Part shown: piece after piece, positions 36,901 through 48,900 of the stretch
Layout of the letters: each line of letters opens with the position of its first letter
How positions within the stretch are numbered: position 1 is the stretch's first letter
DNA from: Acholoe squamosa
Lineage: Eukaryota; Annelida; Polychaeta; Phyllodocida; Polynoidae
Direction: 5' to 3'
Length of the DNA stretch: 64,000 bases
NCBI GenBank assembly: GCA_949317995.1
Contig: OX439044.1
Coordinates: 50,548,166-50,612,165, forward strand
The notes under the pieces: generated by a model
Databases searched by the model: none
The model's input: only the letters and a program-made list of their open reading frames with translations
Told to the model about the DNA's origin: nothing
Made by a program: the position numbers and the translations under genes

Positions 36901-39900
36901 ACACATTGAGTTTTTATTTGGTGACTGATAATAGAGAAACACTATGCCTGTGGAACAGCAGCAGTATATACATTGTATGTATAAAGACAGGGGAGCGGTG
37001 TCGATACCGGGATGGGGGAGATGAGGGCAGAGGGTGGTGATGAACATCCATATTTAATAACCTAGCACACTGCAGGCCCCTCATCAGCCATAATATCATT
37101 AACGCCCTATGGCTAGGCCAGATTCAAAGGTGGAAGCGGTGTTGGCTTTCAGGTACCCCTGTTGGCTGTTTAAGTGCTGGTGTTTGAATTATCGCAGGCC
37201 CCGTTTGAGTGCCGGGTAAAACATACGTTTGAATATACAAGCAAATAAAACATGACTACTTTGGTAGGCCTGAATGTACAGTAGATTTTTGGTATAATTT
37301 TTTCTTCAAAGAAATGTTGGATAGATTGTTACTCCTTTAGAGCTAGGTCCCAGTAGCTGGGTACCTTTTGTATCAGATATCCTGTTTGACAAATTTTGTT
37401 CTCACTTCTACGCCTCTTCATCATACACAGGATTAATCTGAGCATGTGAGCTGAGTGAGGTCTGTCCTCTTCATATATATGAACAGTTGTAGGAGCAAAG
37501 TACAGTTTTTGGGACTGGAAACCCTCACTGTGAAGCAGCACTGTTTTGGGAGGCAGATGGCATATAGACCCGATTTGTACACGGTCGCCTCTTTGAGATT
37601 TGGCAAAGCCTGGTAAAACTAATAGGGAATGTGCCTGAACGGCACTGCTACAGACTGTGCCATCAGTAAAGAGTCAAGTACATATATACCCCAGTATGTA
37701 TATAAGTGCAGGGGATCCCTTTCATATCCCCAACAGTGGCAGAACTTCACCAACCTGAAAAAAAAACCGTCAGGTTACTGTGGCTAATGAGCTTGTAGTG
37801 TAAATTAACTATAATGTTCTTTGATATTCCACTTTTATCTCAGTGCAATTTTTCAATAAGTGTTTTTTCTTGCAAAGAAGGTGACCAAAATTGCATGATT
37901 TTAGAGACCAGTAGTACCATGCCTGTGTTCTTGTATTCTATTACCGACACTTTACCTCTAGGAGGATAGCGTGTGAAATCTCACGCGCTGTGTAATGCTC
38001 TGAAAGTAAGACCAGCACAAAATTTTAGTTCGTATCTCACAGATTATGCTAGACGATGATGAGAGTATATTCCTTGGAGAACCCCACATGGCCTCATGTG
38101 TCAGTAGTAGACTGGCTCAGTGCCTAGGGAGCTGCGTCTGTTGCCATGGAGAGGCAGGGACGCGACTAGACGTGTCTGCTGGTTCCTGGTGAGAATCACG
38201 TACTGCATCCCCTCCAGGTTTGGGATCAGTGTAACTTGTCAATTCCCACCCTGCCCCCAGTATCAACCACACATCTAATGGTGTTTGAAGTTTTATACTT
38301 AGAAACAGACTCTTTATTTGCCTTAATAGGGGTTATTTTGGTAACCGAGGTCTGTTCACCTTTCCCCTCTTGACAGTGGCACGTCATTATGAAGGTCTTT
38401 TTGTGTAACTCTGTATTAAAAGCACTTATGGTGGGGGTGGGCAGAATTTATTGGTCTTTGCCTCAATTTGGGGTGTGGATGGGGGGGTCCCCCATGTCAC
38501 ATGTCGATTTTAAAAAATGGTCATGGCACTTGTCACTTAAATCCCCATGTCCCATGTCACCTCTAAGAGCCTATCATGTCCCATGTCGAATTTAAGAAAG
38601 CACCTATGCCATGTCACTAATTGTTTTGCCTCATGTCACTAAGGCCCATGTCACATGTCGATTTTAAGAATTGGTCATGTCACCATGTCGAATTTAGTGG
38701 TCCATACCCATTCATGTCTCTTTAATTTCTTACCATCCCACACTTATCACACTACCCTGAACCTTGCCACTTAGATTCTGAGGAGAGATGGGTGATTGGT
38801 GGGGTTAGGCACTTCGTGGTGGTACATGGAATACAGACATAGCTGTGGTGTCTAACACTTAGTATTGCCTATGGTGGTACATGGAGCTCAGACACAGCTG
38901 TGGTTGTGGTGTCTGACACCTAGTGTTGCCTATGGTGGTACATGAAGTACAGACCCAGATATGGTTTCTGACACTTAGTGTTGCCTATGATGGTACGTGG
39001 AGTACAGACGCAGCTGTGGTGTCTGACACTTAGTGTTGCCTATGGTCAAACATGGAGTACAGACCTAGCTGTGGTGTCTGACACTTAGTGTTGCCTATGG
39101 TCAAACATGGAGTACAGACCCAGATGTGGTGTCTGACACTTAGTGTTGCCTATGGTCAAACATGGAGTACAGACCCAGCTGTGGTGTCTGACACTTAGTG
39201 TTGCCTATGGTCAAACATGGAGTACAGACCCAGCTGTGGTGTCTGACACTTAGTGTTGCCTATGGTCAAACATGGAGTACAGACCTAGCTGTGGCGTCTA
39301 ACCCTTATTGTTGCCTATGGTCAAACATGGAGTACAGACCCAGCTGTGGCGTCTAACCCTTATTGTTGCCTATGATCAAACATGGAGTACAGACCTAGCT
39401 GTGGCATATAACGCTTAATGTTGCCTATGATGCTACATGGAGCACCAACATGTCTGTGATATTGAACACTCTGTTCAGTAAGCCTGGCACCACTAGTCAT
39501 GGACAGAGGCAGTGTGTGCATGGTGATTGCTTTGTAGCTGTGCAATGGTAACAATAACAACCAGCAAACACAGGCCAAAATGGCAACTCAATCACTCCTC
39601 ACTGAAAGCAAAGTTGGCATTACAGCATTGCCAATCCCCCTTTATGTCTGCACAAAAAGTCTTGACGGGGTTCCCTTTTGTTGTGCAATAATAGTGATAT
39701 TTAAGTGCATATGCCTGTTCAAAGTTGCTAGGCATATCTCTAGCTGAACTCAAAATGAGAGGTTTCATATGCCCCCAACCCATTTTCTTCTCAAGTTCTG
39801 GTTAAAAGGAAAGCCCTTCCCTACATATACATCCCTCTCCCTTTCCCTTTATCCCCCAATAAGCTGTCACTATATGAGCTGCTCAGTGGTGTGCTCCACT

Positions 39901-42900
39901 TACAGCCTATCTCACTCACCATGAAGACCCTCCAGTTGCTGTCTAATGCTGTAGGTGGCAGGCACACCAAGCTGTCACACACAACCAAAAACAATGTAAA
40001 TCTGACATGTGTAAGGGAGACCACTAGAAGGGTGAGGGCCCCATTACCGGTCATTCTTCTCTTCTGTCTCCTGGACTAATATGGCTCCCACATTACCACT
40101 AAATGTGTCTGGAGCGCATAGAAATGGAGAAGAGAACAGCGGCTTTTCGAATGTAAATGGGAAAAATTAATTAATTGGAAACCCCATACCCATCGTTTTG
40201 CTTTTTGTTGTAAGAATGGTAGAAATGACATGTCATAGCGGATGAAATTTGAATGACAACATCAGAGAGCAAATGTTCTATCCAAGAGACCACGGCTATA
40301 AATGATTCCCCATATATAGTGCGGGCTTCCCTAGCCCACTTAAAGGGGTCTACTTCTCATCTTTCCTATCCCCAGGCTTCCCTAGCCCACTTCAAAGGGT
40401 CTATATCTCCTCTTTCCTATCCGCTCTGGATGTGTGTGGTGCACATATGTGCGGGCACTGACACATTCCTGCTAAATTGCGCAATGTTTTTTTTCTCGCC
40501 ATGAATATGACCTTAGCTGTCGTAATGGCGTTAAACATCTATTACTCACTCACTCCATATATGGTATAGTGACTGTCTTATCAGTAAAATCTGTATACTC
40601 AGAGCATGGGGTTAAAAGTATACTCAGAGCATGGTGCTTAAATAGCTGTGCTGTAAGGTGACTATTAGTTGTGAAGCAGCCTGGGGGTTGGAGAAGGGAA
40701 CACGGCCACATTATGGAAAGTGTTGACGCAGGTGTCTGCTGACCACTCCTAACACTATAAGGCAGCATCCCCCACTCTTTTCGGGCGTTTGCATAGCTCA
40801 CTCATTCCCCACACTTTTTATGTCGCTCCACTACCGCTGCTGTAACACTGCGTGTCCTCTAGTTGGCCTCATACACGAATATAGCTGTGGCCAAGAGTAT
40901 AACTTTATCAATGCATTAATTAATTAGGTACAGTTCAGAGCAATCACCTGGTTACAATTTACCTAATAGGGGTGTGAATTAATAGTTGCATTATCCATTC
41001 TTGATTTTGAGTTTATCAACAGGGATGTAAGTCTTCAGGATTTATCAGGATTTCCTGATTTTTGAAATTTTTGAAGGACATTTATTTTCCTTACATGAGT
41101 GGTAAGGAGGGCTGTTTGTGAAAAATAGAAGGCTTTTATATAAAGTGAACTTATGGTTCCTGATTTTTGCCTATTACTGACTTACATCCCTGTATCAAGT
41201 ACTCTGAATCATTTCATTAATATCCATTCAGTACAGTTAATTTCTTCATGAGAGTTTTAAAGCTTAATACTTTACTACACACATCTTCTGGTACAGAGAT
41301 TTTGCTGCTAATTCTGCCATTCTTTGTAACGAATAACGTTATACTGGTGATATTAGTAGATTATGAATATCAAATTGAAATCATGTGAAGACCTAGTTCT
41401 TTATTCAGCCCCACTCTTCCCATGATTTATCCCTGGCTCTGAGGAGTCTAGGACTGGTATAAGCAATACCTGGTAGTCTTTGGTCCCTGGAGATGAGGTA
41501 CACATCATATCTCACCACAAAGATTGCATCGACCAGGGGGTCAATGACCCTGTTCACAATACAAAACTACCTCAGACATTACCGATCAGAAGCATTGATT
41601 TTCAGTTTCATCCCAGGCCGCCTCACCTCAGCCTACCTGACCACACCCTCACAAAGTAGTCCCTTGTAGTCCCAGCATGAGCGTATCTCTCACTGCCTCA
41701 TCAAGTATTAATACGCGGGGCGCCCTGGGTGAACTGGGCATTGTGTCCGATTTGGCACTGGGTGTGTAAATATGCTCAGTGCATTTGTCATATTAATGCT
41801 TGTCTGTGTTAGGACTCAACTGACTGGAAACATTAACTAATTCAGCAGTTTGCCGCTCAAAGTATAGGTCATTTAACAAGGGATTTCATATTTCGTGGAT
41901 TGGACTACTTTGGTTCGATCAGATCAGATGTGAGGGGGCTGTGTACAAATGACATCATGCATTTTTTGACCATTTTTGACCCCCCCCCCCCCTCCCCCCT
42001 TGTCATGTTTCGTCATACAACACTTGACTCCCCCCCCCTCAGCATGACGTCATGCAGAGAGATTCCCCCCCCCCCCCCCTCAAAGTGCATGAATAATGAA
42101 GGCCTATAAGGCTATAAACAAATTTCAAAAATGGTTCAAAGGGACATATAGTGGGTGTGAATTGGCAATAAAGGATAAGATACATGCAAAGTGAAAAAAA
42201 GAACTAGCACTGATCAACAAATGAACAGAGAAACATGCCAAACACTGTCAGCTTATATAAAGCATGGGTCCCTATATACAGGATGTACCATTTACGTGCC
42301 TTATAGTTATACACGGAGTACTATGGTTGTGATCATGCACAAGTATTTCCTGTCACAAAAGGGCTTAAAAACTGTCAAGATCAATAGTCTAATACAGTTA
42401 ATAATCAGCCTTCTTTGCAGCGAAAGTTGTACACTTGTCAGCGAAGAGAAAATCGAGAACAGTTATTATTAAGGATCATATAGTTCAAGAGCTTGAATGT
42501 ATTGATATATTGAATGTATTGATTTAATCTGTAACTTAAACCATATACAAGTGTAGGCCTACTAGAAATAGGTTTCAGGCCAAAGACTCTGAATTTAGTG
42601 AGTGGCCCAATAGAAAAAGAAATCTCAGAAAGCATCACAAATTCTCAGGAGACCATCGATTGCAATCCTAGTTCCAATTTATGATCTTACAAAGCAATTG
42701 AGTCACCTCAGCATTTTACTGTAGAATCTGCAAATAAGGTGAGTCCGATAGAGTTTCATTCAGACAAAGATGTGGAGAGTAAGTTTGGGGGGAGGTCCCC
42801 TTTACATCTCTTCAAACATCCCCTCAGTTAAAATAGCAACAGGGTGGTGGAGAGCTCCAGGGGAGTGTTTGTTATTTTTTATCAACAGTGGGACTCCGGG

Positions 42901-45900
42901 AGGGGGTGGATTGGGGGAGGAGCAACATAATTTTGACACCTCAAGGGGGGGGGGGGAATATCACACCTTTTCAAAAAGAAGCCTTTTGATTACTATGGAT
43001 GCTGCCCTGAGGCAACAGCAGCAGTTCAGGGGTATTTTAGATGCATCATTTGAGATCCTGAGGGTAGCAGTGACCCTTTTCAAAAAGGGTTAAATTGGTA
43101 TAGGTAGGATAAGAGTAATGGTGCCCCCTTATAGTGGCCTGGACAACACCTTGATTTTACACTGACATTGATGGCAGTGACACATATTGAGTGAGATGTC
43201 TGAGGAATGCATGCATGTAGGGCCTATAGGTAATAAATTTATGTCAGATGAATGCATTAAACTTCCCTACCTTTACTAATCTTTTTACAAAAGTTTTTGT
43301 TCTTGCCAAAATCAAAGCATATTGTGATTTCTTGATGACATGATGTCATGCAGCCATGACCCCCCTCCCCCCTTGTCATGCTTGGTCATGGCAAGTGGGA
43401 TCCCCCCTCCCCCTCCTGCATGACGTCATTTGTACACAGCCCCTAACCATGTGGAAATGTAGTAAGGATACATTCAGTCTAAAAAACACAAGGGCACTTG
43501 AAAGAAGAATCTATCGGATGCTTTCTTCAATACTCTTTATTAAAGAAAATTGATGTATTAACCCGGTCCGTAATAATCCAGAATTTGCCAATATTGAAGC
43601 TGATATTACTCTGCCCAGAGATATAAAGGTACACTTTATGTCTCTGCTCTGCCTGTTAAAGTAATTACCTCGGTGCTAGCACCGCTTTACATAGGTACAG
43701 TTAGAGAAGAGTTACCCAGTACATGAATGCATATTAAAGTAGTGCACGTGTGATTGATCTTTTCTGTACATTAGGGAGGTACTAGACCCCCGGGGGTATG
43801 GAGCTAACTGGCCAGAATAGGGGAGGAGTAGCATCTGCCCTTGTCTTCACCTGGTGGTGCCTGGTGCTAACTACTTGTCATGACACCTCAGTCCAAAACC
43901 TCGTCCCCTGGCCGTAGTGCAGAACGTATTGAACAAATAATTAATGGATAATTCATGACGCGTGTGTGTTAGCAAAGGATAATTACATATAAGTCAGTTC
44001 CTACAGCCCAAAGGACTGTATAAGTAGGTTCCTACAGCCAGAAGGACTCTCCTGGCTGACTTATAAAGTCGGTTCATCTATATATATTCGATCCTTCTTA
44101 TACTCTCACTCTGACTTATAAAGTCTGTTCCTCTCCTGGCTGACTTATAAAGTCGGTCCATCTATATATACCGTAAACTCCCGCGTATAAGACGCGTCCT
44201 CTACGCCAAACAAATCCCTGGTGCGTCTTATAGGATTTTTTCAAGTTGGGGGTGCGTCTTATACGAGGGGTAATTTTGCTATAGAAATGTACTAAATTTA
44301 CAAAATTGAGCCCTAAGAGGTGCGTCTTATACGCGAAAATGCTTCTCCCAAGAAGGGGGTGCGTCCTATATGTGCAACGCGTCTTCTACGCGGGAGTTTA
44401 CGGTATTTCTATCCTTTTTATACTCCCATTATGACTTACAAAGTCTGTTCATGGTCCACAGGATTCACTCATTTGTGTTTTTTTAAGCGACTTTTAAAGT
44501 CGGTTCCTCCCCTAACAGACTTAAAAAGTCGGTTCCTTCCCTGACAGACTTTATTGCTCTCCAAGTCTCGTCAACAGCATTTCTAATAATAAAAGGTGCA
44601 TACCAAATCCTGGGCCATATGTGATATATATCACACGTTAAATCTTTCTTCTATTATCTACGCAATATCGTGTTAATAAAATACAGGTCAATTTGTGTTT
44701 GATATAAAAAACGTGAGATTCATGGATATTCAATGTATATTTTCAGACATGGAGGGAACAGTCATTATCCTCTCACACCAAACGTTGTCATTCAGAACCC
44801 AAATGAAATGCCGGAAGACATTCTTCGCAGGCAAGAGCGGGGTCGGTCTGTTCTTGACGACCCGAACAAGGTAAGGACTTTTCTCTGCATATTCAAGGTT
44901 TTACCTGCACCTGATTTCATCATTCCATTTCAGCTCAAATATCAATTTTCAGATGATCTAAGGGTGAAGATGTTAAAAGTTCAGGGTCATCAGTACAATG
45001 TGTTGAAATACAAATATATTGAATTATGTTGCTATTTATTCATCTGTAATAAAGACATTTCCTTTTGTTTATAGAGCCAGTTTTTGACCTCTGCTGATTT
45101 ACCAGTGAAATCCTCACAAATATACTCTTAATCATAGTTATCATTAAGGTTTTATTTCTACACAATGTTCCCCACAGCTGATATAGAGCAGTGTGTAGTC
45201 TTTGACTCCCAGTCGCTGTGATGGTACCTGGTATTTTATTGTAGATACTAATTATCCCATATTTGTATCCTTTTGCTCATAAGATATGATAAAAACTAAC
45301 AAATCTTCAGCAAACTAACAGCAAACCACTGCTCTACGCTAGCAGCTGTACTTAAATGGTTAGCTAATTAAAGAAACACCCTTTTAATTAAAGAAACACC
45401 CTCTTCTTGTTGCTACAGTTATAAATGTAGTATGTAGTACATGACTATCTAGCCAACATGTGGGATGTCAGCGAAAGAATGTATGTCAGTGATGTATGTG
45501 TTACAAACTAACATAAACGAAAACTTGACGTTTTAGTAAGGAATCGTCCCCTCCTAAAAAGAACAAGCAATGTATAAATGAAGATACATTACAAGGACCC
45601 CCAGCTGACATAGGGGACACTTGGCATCTTTTTATTCTTTTTAGTTTTATTCCTCCCTGTTGTCTGTGTATCTTTACAGATATTAAGCACCCTCAAGAGC
45701 CCTATCTATAAGAGCATACCTTTTTCCATAAGACACGTGAAATTCTGCTCTCATCAGAGCCTTCCGAGTCTGTAAAGCATTGCCAATCCATCAATATTGA
45801 GGATAGTTATACATGTCCTTTATGCATCGTATGAAATCCTTCACATAATTAATCATAACTTTTTTTGTGGTTTTATAGTAAAACTACAAATAACAACACA

Positions 45901-48900
45901 ATTAATCATAGTGCCCAGCCTTCATAACTCTATAAAGCTGATAAACTGAGGTAACTTTTGAATGTAATACAATTTAATAAAAGATGGGAGTGTTTTTACA
46001 CATTATTCATCATATCAGACTTCTCAGCTATGCGACTGTTGTTGCATGATAACTAAGCATCTCCATGGCTCCTATTTATTGAGCTGTATCAAGACATGTA
46101 GCTGCTGAGCTGAAAAAGTTATTCGATCCCCTGGTGCAATTCCCAACTTATTAAAGCGCAGTGGTGATGTTACCTAGTATAACTTGTCGTGTGCTGTATT
46201 TGCACCTGTCACTCAGCCATGTGTGTCCATATATGTGCGCTTACGTTCACATGGTGGCATTGTACAGTGACCAACCTTGTACCCATATGACCTCTCAACT
46301 ATAACTTTCACTGACGATGGATGATTGACTCTTGTCTGTAAGTTGTGTGCAAGAAAAGATAGATTTGGCCTTTTAATGCCAATCATCAGTGAGCATAAGC
46401 AAATGTTCATATCCCAGGAGTTTTACTGTCAAGTTACATGTTTGACTGTTGTCCTGTCTGTTTTTGGGGAGTGATTGTCTCCATAGGTGTAAATGTCATG
46501 TGTATACTGAGTCTGCAAAGAGATATCTCCAACAGCTTTTCGAGTTTGAATGTTTTTATAATTTCTTTAAGAGATCAATGCGGTCAGTTTTCAAGATGCT
46601 TAATTGACCAGTTCTTGTCTAAACCCTACCACACAAGTTGGGGACATGTCTGACAGTCTTGACTGATGCCTGATAAGAACTGCCAGTATTTACCCCCTGT
46701 TGTTCTTGCCCCACAAGTGAGACAACTCCTGTTTGTGGCATGAGAGAGCCAAGATGGTTTGAATGTTATGTCGCGTTGTCGTTGCGAATGAGTGGACTAA
46801 CATTGTGATTGATATACCTTGGTGTGGTCTGACGTTGTGATTGGCACTGTCTGCTGCAGATGTCATACATGACTGAGCAGGAGTGGGAGCAGCTCCAACA
46901 AGCCCATCTGCTCGGCCTGCAGCTGAATCAGCCAGATGACATGGAGGCTGGTGCTGCAGCAGACGAAGAATATGTGAGCGACACTTTCGTTCCTCGACTT
47001 CCATTTCCACCGAAAACCCTTCTTCAACAAATCTTTCTCCTTTCTATTATCACCTCAATCCCGTCTTCTCCTCTAGCCTAGGGGCCTTAAGAAACTGAAT
47101 GCTTTTGCTCACACCTCTTGCAAAATCTGTTAGTTACATCTTGAAATTCAAAAACAGAATGTCATTTGGTGTTTTTGTCTAGTTTACCTCTAAGCACAGC
47201 ACATTAAATTTTGAAAATTATATTTTGTGAAACATGAGGTTAAAGGTATTGCATATGTGTCACCATAGAAATTGTTTCTCTTATAAGAATCCAACACTAT
47301 AATATGTGACACGATCTGCGAAAAGGGACCTTATTTCAAGGGGAATAAGGTCCCCTTTCCCAGTACAGGTCACAGTCTTATTCTATTTTTACTTTATATT
47401 AATATCAATCAAATACTTGATGCGATTACATGTTCGCACAGTTTCTTCAGTGTCTTAGACGGAGGCTGTTCTATGATTTCCTCTTGTTTTGCAATTCATA
47501 TTTTTAATTTTGTTTGGTGTGTGGATATAAAAGTTCCTTCAAACTAGAAGTAGCGGTTTCTGCCATATAGAAATCACCACATAGTCAGGATTGATGGCTA
47601 TGATAACCTGAGATAACTTGAATTTATTAGAGCAAGATATGGCAGATTTTGTCTACTTGGAATATTAGTCTGTAGTATGAACTTAGTCCGCAATTTATCC
47701 ATCCTTTGTTTACACCAGTCTTTGTTTGCTTGGTTTTCACAATCATGTTTAGTTTTCATCCTCTTACACTGTTTGCTTTATGTTCAAACAGTCACCGTTG
47801 GTTTGGTTTTGTTCTGTCGATACTGTTTGGCCTTGTTTCCCATTTACTCACTGTTGGTTTTTGAATTTTGCATGATTTTGCTCGATAACCCTTGCTGCTC
47901 TGGTGTCACCACTCACCTTCCCCACACCTCCTCCTGGGCTTATCCTCCTCCTTAACCCCTCTGATGGCTGCTGCTCCACTCCTCCAGGCTGTTTCTAATG
48001 TTGTGGGTGGTGTTTCTGGTGATGCAGATGATGCTGTGCTGAATTTGATGCTTAATACCCCTGCATGGTCTGATGTGACATACCTCTTGTTCAGCCCCCT
48101 CCAGGGATTTCCTCAGCCATTTTTCTCTCAGCACTTGATATTTCAAATGATGTCCTGGCGTGGTGTCATGATGGTCATGACTTACTACGGGCCACCTGAC
48201 AATTTGCTTGATCATTCTGACCAAGTATCTTAGAGAAATTCTATTCTATTCTAGACGTACACGTTGCAGTACACATCATCATCTTTACCTCTCTCATGAT
48301 TGGTAACCACTGAGATAAGGCGCTGAGGAAATCCCTGTATTCTCTATTATTGTTGTCCCCAATAACACAGCAACACATGACAAAACACTTCACATCAGTT
48401 AGACATACCAAGCAATGCACAGCCATGGGACCTGTGTGTTTTCCTCCAGATGTATAATGAAATTATGTTTCAATGCTTCAAAACTAAAATTAATAATAGG
48501 TAGTCAGTTCTAGATAGTAGACTAGAAACATATTTTCTCCCATACCTGATTTTTATGCTTGAATCAAGTTTTGATGCCTGGTATATTTATAAGAAACTGG
48601 TTCCATTGCTGTGCTTTGCTTTGTACAACATGGTCTATACAGGGTATTAGATTCATGAATTATGATAGTTACATACAGTGATAGTCTGCTGATGATGCTC
48701 CACACAACCTACCTCCACACCCAGAGTATGCCTTCCGCTGATAAGCATGGACAAACACTGATGCCACTTGACAGTCAAGAATTGAAGACAATATATGCAC
48801 CCACACACTTAATACCTAGTTTGATTTGTTTCTGCCAGCAGCCCACAAGAGCACCAGTGTGTGTCAGAGGCGCTCTTCTTCATGTGTTATAGATACGGAA

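Larger units (their letters stand above)
34103..44746 (+). other. Liprin-alpha intron, 10.6 kb, repeat-rich
   Basis: It contains a TA-flanked MITE (35360), a MITE in opposite orientation to one near 3.5 kb (38471), a 55-bp tandem array, a SINE with a doubled head (40323), a 153-bp MITE with 14-bp inverted ends, a 1.5 kb TIR element with C-tracts, and an AAAGTCGGTTC-type cryptic repeat split by another MITE. I see nothing identifiable in 35600-38450 or 39480-40300. No exon is recognised. Confidence 0.8.

Noticed and set aside
47892-48233. 113-codon ORF preceded by CTCCTCCAG
   Set aside because: The acceptor-like tract is good but there is no suitable donor or liprin similarity, and frames are not compatible with exons 10 and 11.
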